Part shown: in pieces, positions 34,941 to 47,285 of the stretch
Layout of the letters: every line of letters begins with the position of its first letter
Position numbering within the stretch: position 1 is the stretch's first letter
NCBI GenBank assembly: GCA_037974665.1
Contig: CM075773.1
Coordinates: forward strand, 51,746,917-51,810,916
Direction: 5' to 3'
Length of the DNA stretch: 64,000 bases
DNA from: Ehretia macrophylla
Taxonomy: Eukaryota > Streptophyta > Magnoliopsida > Boraginales > Ehretiaceae
The notes under the pieces: generated by a model
Told to the model about the DNA's origin: nothing
The model's input: the letters and a program-made list of their open reading frames with translations, nothing else
The model's database searches: none
Translations under genes and position numbers: made by a program

Positions 34941-37900
34941 TTATTTTAAGAAAGAAGTAGCTTTAGGCAGGATCGCATTGGATCAGATTTAGCCCAAGGT
35001 TACAAATTGTATGGTGTAATAGTACGTCCCAATGCATACTTTAGGTAATCAAGGGCCACCTAATATTTGTAACGGGAAAGTATAAGTTGTAACCCAAGAC
35101 TTCTAATTGCAATGAGTTGCTACCCGATCATCCGACATAATCATTATGCTAACTCCAACAATTTCCTGATTTTTCCCCTAAAAACAGTTGATTCCCTATT
35201 TTTTAAAACCCTTATTTGACTTTCACTTCAACAACACTCTCTACTTCAATTCAATACATATTTTAGGGTTTGAAGAACCCTAAAAAAGGAGTTTAGGCCC
35301 CCCTAATTTGGATGGTCAGTATTTGAGTTTGAAGAATTCTTAAAAAAAATGAAAATAATATAGGAGGTTTTTTTTTTTTTTTGATGATGTGAAAACCTGG
35401 CTTACAGAACTGATCAACTATCTGATTTGACAGAGTCACCATTAACTGATAAATTTTAAAATACAATGATAAATCTTAACACATATACCGACGCAGTTAA
35501 AGGTGTAAACCTATAATATGCAGCCAACTTACCCATGACCTCATCTTGAATTGTGTGAAAGAAACATAGACTCGTTTTGTTTCTTAAGAAATCTAAATGT
35601 TCTATTAGTCTTGTTAGACAATCTCACTGTGCCCATGCACATGATTCATGAATGTGTAGCCACGTTATAGTGAACGTGCCTCGCTGAGAAACATGTACGT
35701 CTTGGAACATGCTATGATACAATCTTTGCTCAATGGAGGACATTGGGATCAGATCATCATCTGACCCTTTCTCTTGGTTGTGTGTGTGTGTAGGGCGTCC
35801 TTCAAAGGTCTCTGTCATGTTCCACACAAGATGACATAAAACCTTAATGGAGATGCAGATTATTCCACACTAAGAAACAAAATTGAAGGCTAGACATGGA
35901 TACAAAATGGCAAATTGCATTGATCCCACAAAACCGTTTAGCAGCTTTTTGTAAAAAACAACAGTAAAATATTTTTTGTACACATATGATTTTTGCAGCA
36001 ACTCTATTATTTTTTTACAGGCTTCAATTTCCATTGAATTTACTGACAGCTCCATGTCGGTTGAGACATCCCCATACATATCACAAATCTTCTCTCTTTC
36101 ATTCTTTCTTTACCAAGAAAAATTATGCCACCCTTAAGACAAAGCCACACTTATTTTATCTTAGCAGGATCGATTATATAAATCTAATAAATCGCTATCG
36201 CTTATCCTATCATTTGCGTGAGAAAAGAACTTTTGAATTCATCCAATCTTTTTCACTTTTGGTTCATCAAGATAGGCTCGAGATGTAAAGAATACGCTTT
36301 TTTCTATAGGAACATACAAAGCACTGGAGCGTAGTGAAAGTGAAGTGTTCTGTAAGGACTTGAATTAGCGAACAAACCAACCCATAGTAAAAGTTTTTTT
36401 TTTTTTTTTTTGGAATTCTCCAACTCCGGATGAGTTTGACGCCTTGGACGCCTTTTTTAAAGTAACTCATTACTGTTAATAGTCGTCTCTTTTTTCAGTT
36501 AGGTTTTATGTATGCGAGATCTTTTTAGATCTTTAGACAGTGAAGAAGAGATGCTTAGGGTAACTAAGTTGATTTGAAATAAGTACTGTAAAACAAGGGA
36601 CCACATCTAGCAGCTACGCATATCATCTTTTGCTTTAATGATGCAGCCTACATATCTTTAGACTGAGCTATTGTCTTCTGTTATTACTGATAAAACCATT
36701 ACACTTAAAGTAAAAGATAAAAAAAGAAAATTTAATTGAGTGGTGTACATCTTACATCTATAAATATAGAGGGATAATCAACTATCAAAAGATGTCAGAT
36801 TAGTCTGATCAAGATTAATATTATTGAGAAATTCAAAACACAAAATTTCCGTTATGTGTTAAATTCAATGTGATATATATAGGACTAATAAACCTCGACC
36901 TAAATCAAGAATTGTGGAGCTAAAAGGTATAGAAATTTGATACATTAAATACTTAGTACTCCAAGAAACCCTAGCTAATTGGACAATTTCTGACTGGGTC
37001 ACCCGACACTCAAGAACTAAGGTGATTAACAGGAATCTTCTGTGAGGATCGGAGATCGCAATAACCCGGCAACCCATCAAGAAATATTTTGCCTAAAATA
37101 CATGATAAAATCCTTAGGAGGAAGTTCAGGTACTCGTAAAATTTAAAAAAAAAATTTTAAAAGTAGTATAAATATCTTTGTTTTACTATTCATAATAGTA
37201 ACTTATTCTAAACACTTTCGTCCTTTATATTTATAATATATCTCGCGTTATCCAATTATTAACTTGAGTTTCGAAATTTATTCCAACGGAATTGAGCCCG
37301 CGGTATTCATTTTGCAAATAATAGGCTGGGATTGCTGCCCAAGATCCTTTTTACATGTTTTACCTTCTCACGATGAAAATAGTACTATTGTCGTCTATCT
37401 TGGAAAATTTCCCGAATATATGTACCATTTCTACTGTAGTCTATCCTCTGACTAAGGGATGTCGGAATTTAGCTACAAAGAATTGACATCTTTTGTCCTA
37501 TTTCCAAAAATGAATGATTTTGATACAATTGTTTCCCACCAATATTTGTCTTCATCGTTTTCACAAAATCATTAGGGATAAGAAAATAAGCATCTTGGTG
37601 GTTACATATTTTCCTCTTGGAATTCACATTAATAAAAGAACACGGTAATGGATCGGAGCTAGAAGTCTTTCAGGGCAAAGATTATTGTGGCTATCACAAT
37701 TTTTTTTATTTAAATAACTGTGAGAAATATTCTTACTCAATTAAGTCATGATGCATAGATTGAATTGTGACTACGACAATGTTGTGTTGGGTTGGTCTCA
37801 AGCACAGAATATGGCGCCTGAGGCCAACAGTATAGACGTATATACATGACTTTTATATCACACATATGGGGCTGAGAATTGAAAATTATAGTAAAGAATT

Positions 37901-38736
37901 TGGAAAAATATGTGGGATAAAATGTGTCCCGGAGGATAAAATGTTAAAATTTCCCTATCAAAGGGAGTAGTGAAATCTAGGCTAAAGGCATTAACAAACA
38001 ATAAAAGTGTCAGCTTGTAAATTAAAAATTTTGAATTTGAACCGCACTCTAGACTAAATTGGTGGATCAAAGGTGTTGGTTGCGCCACGAACTTTTAGCC
38101 TTGGGATGAATGGTCCTACTTAGCTTACAATATTATTTTGTACTACATCAAGTTACGTTTAACTAGTTTTGCAGATCTTATCTTCCCTTTGAGCTCGATA
38201 AATATCATTACAGTTATATTTAAAATCGAAATTCAAGGCCACAAAACCATATGAAAGATTCAATTCAATAAAAATATAAGTAAATTCACCAATTATGTTC
38301 CGGAGATGCCACATTATGTAGGCGGTTGACAATTATATACTTGTAACTTATAGATTGGGAAGTTATATAATAAATTTTAAACATTTGTTACATACTAAAC
38401 AACAAAATAAAAAATTCGACTTGGATATGAATAGACTTTTAATTCCTCACAAATCACGCATGAGAAAGAATTTAATTTATATACTTAGCACATAATATTG
38501 CAAAATAGGTTACTATATTTATTGTGGAACACTTTTGAACTATAAGATTTAAGTGATCTGCAAGAGATTTAATAATCGTCAGTTTTCAAATTGCTAGTAA
38601 TATTTTCAGGCTTCTTTATAACGTACCCTTATGAGAATATTTTCAATATGGGTCACACATTGAAAATTAAACACTTGAACATATGTGGGAATAAGATAGG
38701 TCACATGCGGATGAATATGAATGGATCAAGGGCCCA
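34941..38736. other. Gene-poor stretch, no supported gene
   Basis: Short minus-strand frames at 35624-35827 (with THTHNQEKGSDDDLIPMSS) and 35870-36079 (MYGDVSTDMELSVNSMEIEA) have protein-like composition. They lack any recognised domain, intact splice structure or partner exons, so I do not call them genes. The rest is AT-rich. Confidence 0.4.
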
Positions 38737-38852
38737 GCTCTGATACCATGTTAAGTATCATGGGTTTCCATCTTAAAACCAATCGGTGCTAAGTGTAGTA
38801 ACATAGAATCTTATAAGTGGTCTTAGAGTTTCTGATTTTTCGATGTGGGACA
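38737..38852 (-). mobile_element. TRIM-type LTR with primer-binding site
   Basis: On the minus strand a 104-bp LTR (38852 to 38749) starts TGTCCCACATCG and ends CTTAACA. It is followed at once by TGGTATCAGAGC (38748-38737), the exact complement of the 3' end of plant initiator-methionine tRNA used as primer by many LTR retrotransposons. A 100-bp LTR joined to this site is typical of terminal-repeat retrotransposons in miniature. The second LTR is not found nearby, so the element is truncated. Confidence 0.8.
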
Positions 38853-40239
38853 AGTGCATATTCTAAAAGAATACTGAATTATCAGTTCACCACCATTAAT
38901 GTCGTCAAACTGAAATTAATATTAAAAGTTGTGGAGAACTAAAATTGCAACCTTTTAGTTTCAATTATATATCTATATTCCGGAATATCGTGTCACTCTT
39001 TTTTCCACCCTCAAACTGATCAGCTGATGGATAGAGGTTTCATATTGCACGAATATGCCACTCCGGACCTCTTTGGACAAGAATTATTACCTTTGAGAAT
39101 ATCGACTCATCTTGCAACTCGAAATGATGAATAGAAATTTTGCAGACTTATGCCTTAGTGGCTATGGTTCTCTATCAATTCTATGTCTTTCCTCCTTGTC
39201 CTACTTTGCTTTACAGTCAAAATTATTATTGATTTTCATTTCTTATAATTAGTTACTTTTTTTTTTTTCTTGACTTCCATGGTGTGGCCTATTTGTGCAA
39301 AGGGCCACATAGTTCCCCTTCCAACTTATCCGAGAGGCACCAAACCCGTGGTTGGTCTTCCTTTCTGAAGGATAGGTTCGTACTATTTGGATACCAATTT
39401 CATGAATCTTTGGCTGCATCATATATTTGCTTATTGTTTATTATATTAGGACATTAAAACTTTTTGGCTTTTTTTTCTTTTACCTCTTTTAGGAAATTAC
39501 AAACAAGATTACTTATGACTTTAGACTGAACCCCTTAACCAATATTGATGATTGAAAATATCCGCTAGTGTTGGAGGACCATGCTTTTTATTTTATTTAA
39601 TCGCTGGCACTACAGTAAAATTAAATCGTGTGATTTGGAAGTTACAAATTTGAGTAATAAAAATATAATAAAGTAGACACCAAAATGGATCTAATATTTT
39701 TTCAAACTCCCCACATTTTTTTTGGTCAAAAAACACTGCACATTGTAGTGACTAAAATTGGGTTTAGATTACGGTCCAACCACGATCGATCACTTGACTC
39801 GTCCAAACTAGTGATTGTAGGGGCACAACCCACATACCGCCTAATAGTTGCACAGGCTACTCTTATGGTAGGTCTACTAAAAGCCCAAAAGGCCCTTGGG
39901 TGTGCCCGGACCTTGATACCACCATGAATGAATAACCAATGACGAATCCGAATAGGACTTGAACTCTATCCGATGACTATAGGGAAAGCTCAGCTACCCA
40001 ATCCACTATGAGTGAATGACTATCGATGAACTTGAGATTGAGTCTGACTCTATTAGATTCTAAAGGATAATCGATCACGAATTCATAAGAGTATGTAGGA
40101 AACATAGGTCCTAAGAGTCTATGGAGTATTGGCCAACTAACAATTATAAGTAGCTAGGTCACACCTATCCAAGGGAACGGTATTGGGTATTCACTACCTC
40201 TAGCAATACTCTCATTCCCCCTTCTCACCAACGGCCTAC
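38853..40239. other. Intergenic stretch with possible old retroelement sequence
   Basis: No gene. On the minus strand, 39940-40010 shows a degenerate tRNA-like pattern with a B-box-like GAGTTCAAGTCC, possibly an old SINE. The 39760-40240 part is less AT-rich than its surroundings, which suggests a transposon remnant, but no termini were found. Confidence 0.4.
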
Positions 40240-40489
40240 CATACACCTCGTTGTCCTTACTACAGTTGTCCTCTCAACTCTCATTATGTTTTCCTTCGCA
40301 GTCAATGATTCACGTCATTCATTTATCTTATGACCTTGAAGGAGCAAGTGCCCAATCAATTCATACACCTCGTTGTCCTTACTAGAGTTGTCCTCTCAAC
40401 TCTCATTATATTTTCCTTCATAGTCAAGGCTTCATGCCGTCCATCTGTCTTATGACCTCGCAAGTTGCAAGTGCCCAACTAATTCATAA
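40240..40489. repeat. Tandem duplication, unit 122 bp
   Basis: Two units starting CATACACCTCGTTGTCCTTA at 40240 and 40362, with GTTGTCCTCTCAACTCTCAT and AAGTGCCCAAYYAATTCATA in both. Divergence is about 12% by eye. Confidence 0.85.
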
Positions 40490-41006
40490 TTGTGGATTTC
40501 AACAACCACACACATAATGAAAATCTCGTACACCGTATTATTTTTTTTATGTATTTATTGCCACCGAATGAAGAAAGTTATAAATAGATAAATTAATTCA
40601 AGCTTATTCAATGCACATATATGTTACAAAGATAATAGTGGGTATAGAACTACTAGGCTGACTAAGAAAATCACTCAAGAAAATTATTCCATAAATTAGT
40701 GGTTCTCAAACCAGCCTCGAGAGTTTGATGAGTCACACATATGAAACAATACTTCCAACATAATTAGCATCATAGTTCAATTGATAATTTCCTACTCTCA
40801 TTAATTAAGCTAGTTGAAATTCTGGCTCACTCAATAGAATTGAGGATTTAAGGAACCCAAATGATTGCACCCATGTTAGTCGTCCTAACAAAATCACAGC
40901 TGATGTACGTACAAGACAATTATGAAATCTTATAAAACATTGAAACAAAAGTAAATGAAAAACATTAATGATGATTCTTCTACAACTACATTGGTACTAT
41001 GTTAAC

Positions 41007-43670
41007 CTATGCTTGACCACATAGGGTAGCTTCCTCCTCAATTATTCTTAGTATGTGGTGAACTGCACCTGCTATGTCATCTGCTGAATTGAATTGGCAA
41101 CCTTCTTCCACCTGCATTAATATTTCAATGATTTAGCCAAAGATTGAATTTTTTGCCCAAAATTATTAGTAAAGACAAATATAACTATTATTAGAAAACA
41201 TTACAAAAATGGGAAACAAACACCCTTTTCTGCCCCCCCATCATTGCCTTCTGAAATAATTCATTAGCATACCTAGATACAATACCCAAATTACCCTTAT
41301 CGGGTCAATTTACAAAACGACAACCATTTTGGATATGAAAAAGTCTAAATTTCTCTCTTCTTGCTTCGTATTTGCATCATTTCCTTAAGGTCTCTTTGGT
41401 CATATACTCTATGTGGTACCAACACATATTAATGGCTGTTGTTTCGAAGAAATTTTCTCGTCACATAATTAATTGTCAATGTTGCATGCCATAAATTATA
41501 AAGAAATACTAATATCATCCTATTTTCATCAACAATTTATCACTTTCATTGTGTATACTTAGTTAGCATATTAAAAAAAAAAAGAGAAATAAAAAAAATT
41601 ATTATTTTAACGTGCCAACTACGTATCCGGATATATAATAGATGATAAATAAGTGACAGAATTAGGGTGGTATCTATCAACACTTTAAATTATGACATAG
41701 TAAGTATAGCATGTTGAAGTAGATTCTTCTACTCTCTAGTCAAGTCATTTTCTGGAAAATAATAAGCACACAAGTACTACAGATATGAACATGTACCCTC
41801 ATGTTTGTGTACATACCTTGGCACTGATAGAGTAGAGGACCAATGGGTCCAAAGTGGTGACATTGAGGTGAAGTATGGTTAGATACAGTGTCTGAAAGGC
41901 AGCAACCATTTTCGAGAGTTGTCTAACTCTTCTTCGTGAGAGGATTCGAACGTTTGCATGAGTTTCAATCAATGTGACTTCAATGTCTGCGATTGCAGCC
42001 TTGCTCTTTGAGGTAAATTTGTGTGGAAATTGAGAGCAAGTGTATTGTGGGTAAGTGAAAAACTGAGCAAATGGGGTTGACAAGTATTTGGCGGCACCGG
42101 CTGTGGCAGCGGTGGTGGTGGTGTCATTTGTTTCTCCATTTTGTTGCAGTGGGAATTTTTTAGCTTCAAGAGACTGCAACATGTGCTCAAGCTCCTTCAC
42201 ATATTCTATAGCACCACCCACAATAGAGGCCTGGTCACCCTAGAATATTTTCGGGCTCATATTAAGAAATCAAACTCTGAAACACATAATTTCGTTTAAA
42301 AAAGAAACAGTGAAATTTACAATTGTTATACTATATCCCATAACACGTGAATATATATAGACTAATTGGGATCCAAATTCAATTATTTGTTATGCTAATG
42401 TCAACATTGAGAAATGTGCATGGATCTATAAGACATTCTTGAGGGAAAGATTAGGAGAGTATTTCATTATCTAAGTATACACTTTGTAAATCTCTACTTT
42501 TAGATAGTAGCTAGTCTTGTCTTGTCTTGTCTTCAAGCTTGGATTTTCTCTTGGCAAAGAATATAATGTACGAAAACTGACTTGAATAAACAGTAAAACT
42601 TTTATATAAACAACAATTGCAAGGATGCATATCTTGATTCTCATAACATATACCCTGAAATTCAACTCCAAGAGGCATAAAATTCAGGCTGAATTTTGTA
42701 AAGTTCTAAACAAATTTTGTAAATTAACCTCCTTCACTTTAGCTAAGAAAGACTCAAAATGCCGATAACTCAAAGATAGTGCATGTAACTCTAAAGGTTC
42801 TTATTCAACCAAGAGTTGGATAGTATGGTCGGTAGTGACCTGTTATAATTAGAGAGTTCTGTGTTTGAATTACGACTTTAATTTTCATTGTATCAAAACA
42901 AAAATTCTTAGAACTTAGGCATGCAGCTCAAACATATGATAATTGAGGAACAAAAAGCGTGAATATTCATGATGGTGTAAACTGTAAACCCCAATTCTCA
43001 ATGAAAATTAGGCACATCATTTTCGAAATGTAAGAAATGATTCAACCATTTATTAGTCACACTATTGTACTAAAAAATCCTTCTCCATCCTTTTTTTCAT
43101 TTAATGGCGAAAACATCTCCGGTATGTTTTTAAACTTACTTCAAAGTCCAGACCTCGGGACACACGATAATTATCTTTATGCAAAAGAAAACATACCCTT
43201 TGGACATAAGATTGTGGCATGAGGGAGCGCAAGACAGCAAGATGCTCATTCATCTGTTTCCTTCTGTTCCTCTCAACTGCAATGTGAGTCATCCTTTGTG
43301 TCTCAGCTTCTTCTTTGTTCTTGCACACTTTTGGTCTTCTCCTCCTCTTCTTCCGCCCGCCTTGCACTGCCAAGCCGCCACCGCCACCTCCTCCCCTTTG
43401 GCTGCTTTCTGGTTCAAGACATGACGGATTTGGCCACCGCAGCATTGGCATAGAACAAGAACTGTTATTCTCCAAGCCGCCACCGCCACCGCCACCGCCA
43501 CCGCCATCGCCATCGCCACCACCACTGAGCAGCTGTTGAGGCTTTAAGCTAATATTGTCCATTAACAAACTAGCTTCTGAAGAGTCATTGCAGCTAAAAG
43601 GGGTTGCTGAAAGTGTATCGTAGATGATGAAGTTCAATAGTTCACTTGAAGAAAGTGTTTCTAAAGCCAT
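41007..43670 (-). CDS. bHLH transcription factor, bHLH71-like (subfamily Ia), 333 aa
   Basis: Three exons: 43197-43670, 41817-42239 and 41007-41111, all phase 0, with donors AAAGG|GTATGT and CCAAG|GTATGT and acceptors ATTCTAG|G and AATGCAG|G. The start [20 protein letters not shown] matches the N-terminus of the Arabidopsis bHLH71 group as I know it. Two glycine runs lie at about 50-65 and 93-99, and a nuclear-signal-like KKRRRRPK at 107-114. The basic region [18 protein letters not shown] (127-144) has the H-E-R pattern for E-box/G-box DNA. Helix 2 is [18 protein letters not shown] (159-176); exon 2 begins there. Residues 243-310 form the ACT-like C-terminal domain ([17 protein letters not shown]). 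Family members act in the nucleus as dimers, and bHLH71 has been reported to interact with FAMA in the stomatal lineage; a stomatal role here is inference. Alternative: another subfamily Ia member such as bHLH94/96-like. Confidence 0.93.
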
Positions 43671-43781
43671 TGATGATCAATCTTGTGGTCTTTGAACTTT
43701 TAAGTTACTTTTAACACTTGCATAAGGGACACTTCAGAATCTCAACACTATTGACTTGCCCTTTTGAAAAGTTCTCAATCA

Positions 43782-43789
43782 TTTTATAG
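43782..43789 (-). promoter_or_regulatory. TATA box of the bHLH gene
   Basis: CTATAAAA on the minus strand, about 115 bp upstream of the ATG. Further upstream (43927-43995) the promoter has a purine run with 18 consecutive G and a poly(T), then GTTGTT repeats. Confidence 0.5.
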
Positions 43790-43920
43790 CAATGCCAAGT
43801 TGTAAGGATTTGGTAAAATGTTTCGATAACGATTTATTATATTTAAAAATTTTGCATTTGAAGCACAATTTGTTGTAAAAAAAAAAAAATAATAATAAAA
43901 AAATGTGTAGTTCTTAAACT

Positions 43921-43995
43921 TGAGAGATAGAGAGAGGGGGGGGGGGGGGGGGGAGAGAGACGTTGTTGTTGTTGTTTTTTTTTTTTTTTTTTTCA
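43921..43995. repeat. G18 homopolymer with GA, GTT and poly(T) tracts
   Basis: GAGAGA, 18 G (43936-43953), GAGAGA, four GTT units and about 18 T in a row, in the upstream region of the bHLH gene. The G run has enough G for quadruplex formation in principle. Length is prone to sequencing error. Confidence 0.85.
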
Positions 43996-44742
43996 CCTAC
44001 TTTTTTTAGCAAAAAAGCACAACAACTTTGCACTGTGGTCTCACGTGCACGTTGTGTATCTTTTTACCTTTTACTAACTTGCTCCATATTAAGGGTAATT
44101 TTTTAGTGAGATCTTTTAATAACGATATAAAATTATGATGTTATAAATAAAATATAATATGTTTAAATTGTTATTATAATTATTATAAAATAATATAGAT
44201 AATTTATAAAATATTGAATTACGCTCATGATAATATAATGTTATAAAAAAATATTTATTTAATTTTTAGCCTTGATACAACGTTTTGATTATGAGCAAGA
44301 TTACAAATAATTTATAGTTATTAAATTTTATTCATAATATTATAATATTATGAAACAACCGATATTTAATTTTTCAGCCCTGAACATGTATGTATATCTT
44401 TCACCCACAAAATGCATAGAACACACAGAGACACACCCTAGAGATGATATTTTGTTTTCATTACGAATTTTTCTATGGATGCTGTCAAGTGTTACTGCCA
44501 CGGTGTGTGCAGTGAAGGAGTGTGGGGGACCCAAATTCCCTTTTTTATATATAAAAATGTGCATAAAAACAACATTACAAGCTGTTCAAAAGCTACTCTT
44601 CACGTTCAAACTTTTCTGAGTTGGGATTTGCAAGAAATGACTAACTTATTATCTAGGCTTCACAATTATGTTGGGTTATTCCATATGGGTCGTGGAAGTC
44701 ACTCACAATCAGTTTACAAGTGTGAGCAAAAACCTCACATTA

Positions 44743-44995
44743 GGCTATCTTTACTAGAGACTTTATATTAGAGACTCTTTAATCATACAATTATTACACA
44801 ATATAGTTCATTTAATAAAATAAAAATTTATTTTTGTAACATTTTTAAAGACTTTGTATTTTTTAAAGAGTCGGATCCACTTTTTGGTGATTTTGATCTC
44901 TACTTTATGAATTTTTGTTTTACCAAATGAATTATATTACGTAGTAATTGTACGATACCAGAGTCTCTATTTTAGAAACTCTAGTAAAGACAGTC
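44743..44995. mobile_element. Tourist/PIF-Harbinger-type MITE, 253 bp, TTA duplication
   Basis: The left end GGCTATCTTTACTAGAGACT and the right end, read inward, GACTGTCTTTACTAGAGTTT start inverted arms that stay aligned for about 80 bp. The element is flanked by TTA at 44740-44742 and TTA at 44996-44998. These are the expected features of Tourist-like MITEs. Non-coding. Confidence 0.85.
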
Positions 44996-45358
44996 TTATA
45001 AGCTGATTTTTGGAATTGAAAAGGTCCAAGACCAACTAACAGGATAGATTTAAAATTTTTATTCAGTAGGGGTTGAAAATACACAATTTAATATTTTTTT
45101 ATTAAAAAAATAGTGGGGTTAAATTGAATTTTTAGCTAAAAATACATTGAAAATATATAAATTTTTAAAAAAATACAATTTTAACTCACTTCTTAAGAGT
45201 TTCACTTTTCGGGTTAATGAGGCTGTAACTCCAACTGGCTCATAAATAAATCCCGCCCATGGTTTAAGAGCCCAAAATTTTCAATAAATCTCCATTTGAT
45301 TTGGGAAAGACTAGGTTGATGGTGAACCAACCCAAGAGCCGATGTGTAAGAAAGAGAT

Positions 45359-45481
45359 TGTTAGGTTATCTCACATATATCGATTGTGAAAGGAGTTGAT
45401 AGTTGGCTTATAATGGTAAGAAAAAAATCTTACCTCATGAACTAACTTTTTGGGGTTGAGAAGTCCGAAAACAACCTAACA
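45359..45481 (+). mobile_element. TRIM-like solo LTR
   Basis: Begins TGTTAGGTTATCTCACATAT and ends AACAACCTAACA, so it has TG...CA ends with TGTTAGGTT/AACCTAACA inverted. The middle ATTGTGAAAGGAGTTGATAG and TTTTTGGGGTTGAGAAG resembles short plant TRIM LTRs. No primer-binding site follows and the 5-bp flanks do not match, so age or a boundary error is possible. Confidence 0.5.
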
Positions 45482-46900
45482 AAAGATAATGTGCTCTAAA
45501 AATTTTGCCAATGAAGTGTCCTATATATATATAGTTGGGATATTCTAAAACTTGATGATTCTTTTACATCGAGGGATGTATAGAAGAAATTTTAAAAATT
45601 GCCCAATAGAATTGAATTTTCTCATAATTTATAACGTTATAAAAAAAATAAACAATTTTTTTTCCCTCAAAAGCAAATATATTCAATAAAGGACGAAAAA
45701 TAAAAGTTACATCATAAATCATGTCAAAAGAACAAAAAACAGTTAGCCAAGAAGGAACAAATTCTTTACCATGCGTCTCTCTTTTCTTTCCTTTGCGTTG
45801 TGAATTGAGAGCTATGATAAGAAGAATTGTCTTTATTTTGGCCACAAAATTATCTTTGCAAGTAAATTTCGTAAGATTCTTTTTTTTTTTTTTTTGTATG
45901 TCACTGCTATTATTTTGCATTTGGGAAAAAAATCAAAGTATAGAGTATTATATTTTTTATTTGAATACGATACTATTTTTTTTTTTTTTGAGTAATCGGT
46001 TATCTATTTAGTCAAGAATCACTAAACATCCAAGGGAAAGTCCATATATTTCAGTAAAACTCTTGAACTTTTCTTCTTTTTCTCTTTTCTTTTTTTGTCA
46101 TGAGTAGAACTCTTGATGGAGAAAAGAACTCATGACGCTAGAGTAGAAAGCATGAAACATAATGATGTCAGACTAAAGTTAGGTTGTGAGAGATGATAAT
46201 GTAGCAACTTTCACCTGGGTTACTGACTTACGTTAGGCATTCGGCCGTTCGACCTACTCACAAGTACATGCATTTCATATTTGTAGGAGTTGCTTTTTTA
46301 TTTCAAAGATCAAACGGTTGAATACCCGATTCAAGAATTTTGCTTCACAATGATGTAAACTAAAAGATCTTTCGAAATATTGCCAGAGCGCAATAGAAAA
46401 ATCTTTGGACGAATTTAAAATTTTATTTCAATGGAATTATAACACAATTTATACACAAAGTTATCGTAAGTCAGATTTAATTTACTTCTTATACAAAAAA
46501 ATACTTCTAAAAATACTTATATATCTAAAAAAGTCTGAGTTCATTGCAGCCTCTACTCCCCCAAAAATACATCCGGCCTTCGGGCCAATTAACTTGTCAT
46601 TAACGTGGCCTTATCAAGAGACAGAAGGCATTTTTGTTTACTGCCAATTCTTTGTTTGATTCAAGTAACTTGCACATCCGCTGCAAAACGTACTCATAAT
46701 CAATCAATAAATCATGTAGAATTATTTTCTTAAAATTAACGTGCTATATATTCGCATTGCCAGTTTAGTAAATAGTCATAATCAATCAATAATCTTTTGG
46801 ACCAAGATGACCTTTACTTCAAAGGTAAACTTGGGGTCATATTTTCTCTTTTCTGGGCATGAAAATTGCCAAGACAACTAGCCACATTACGTACCAATAC
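45482..46900. other. Intergenic stretch
   Basis: Only A/T-tract-driven short frames on both strands (45564-46011). No gene supported. Confidence 0.5.
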
Positions 46901-47035
46901 TATATATAGCGTCTCTTCAGAGAAAGCACTCTCAGATTTCTATTATAACTTGGTATATTCATCTTAATCAATCTATCAACCCATCCTTTCGACAACCAAA
47001 ATGAATAATACTTCCAATGCTGATTTTGCTCATCT
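46901..47035 (+). promoter_or_regulatory. Promoter-like segment with TATA box, leader and ATG
   Basis: CTATATATAGC at 46900-46910 is followed by about 85 bp of CA/TC-rich leader (CCCATCCTTTCGACAACCAA) and an ATG in good context (CCAAAATGAATAATACTTCC). The frame MNNTSNADFAHLGIR then hits TGA, exactly where LINE-derived sequence begins. This could be the start of a gene whose body was replaced. Confidence 0.35.
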
Positions 47036-47285
47036 TGGAATAAGATGAGAAAGAATCGTTTGAAATGATATGAAGATATTAGAAGACGACTTATAATGAC
47101 ACTTGTTAAAAGGTGCGAAGATATAAAAATAGCATTCCGTATAAGAGGAATAGAGAAAGACCTAAGATGAGTTGGATGGAGACACTTGGATATTGAGACC
47201 TCGCTTGTACAGAGCTAACCTAAGAGATGACTCTCAACAAAAATGAATGTCATCGTCAAATTCCATATAACGAACCCACCAAATA
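47036..47285 (+). pseudogene. LINE reverse-transcriptase C-terminal relic
   Basis: Read with a few stops and frame changes the plus strand gives KMRKNRLK, RRRLIMTLVKRCEDIKIAFR, then RPKMSWMETL and DLACTELT-EMTLNKNECHRQ. This matches the tail found in many plant LINE-type RT proteins (KMRENRLRWFGHVxRR, RGRPKxxWxExxKKDL, LTxExALDRxxWRxRI). In-frame TGA and TAA codons show it is dead. No upstream RT or endonuclease domain is present. Confidence 0.7.

Noticed and set aside
35624-36288. Protein-like minus frames (MYGDVSTDMELSVNSMEIEA; THTHNQEKGSDDDLI) and a plus frame with YINLINRYRLSYHLREKRTF
   Set aside because: Suggestive composition, but no recognised domain, no consistent exon chain, and the two strands compete. 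Kept only as a remark.
39685-39927. Plus-strand frame of 80 codons
   Set aside because: No domain; lies in what looks like old transposon sequence.
43037-43539. Plus-strand frames opposite bHLH exon 1 with poly-Pro runs
   Set aside because: Antisense reading of the glycine repeats of the real exon.
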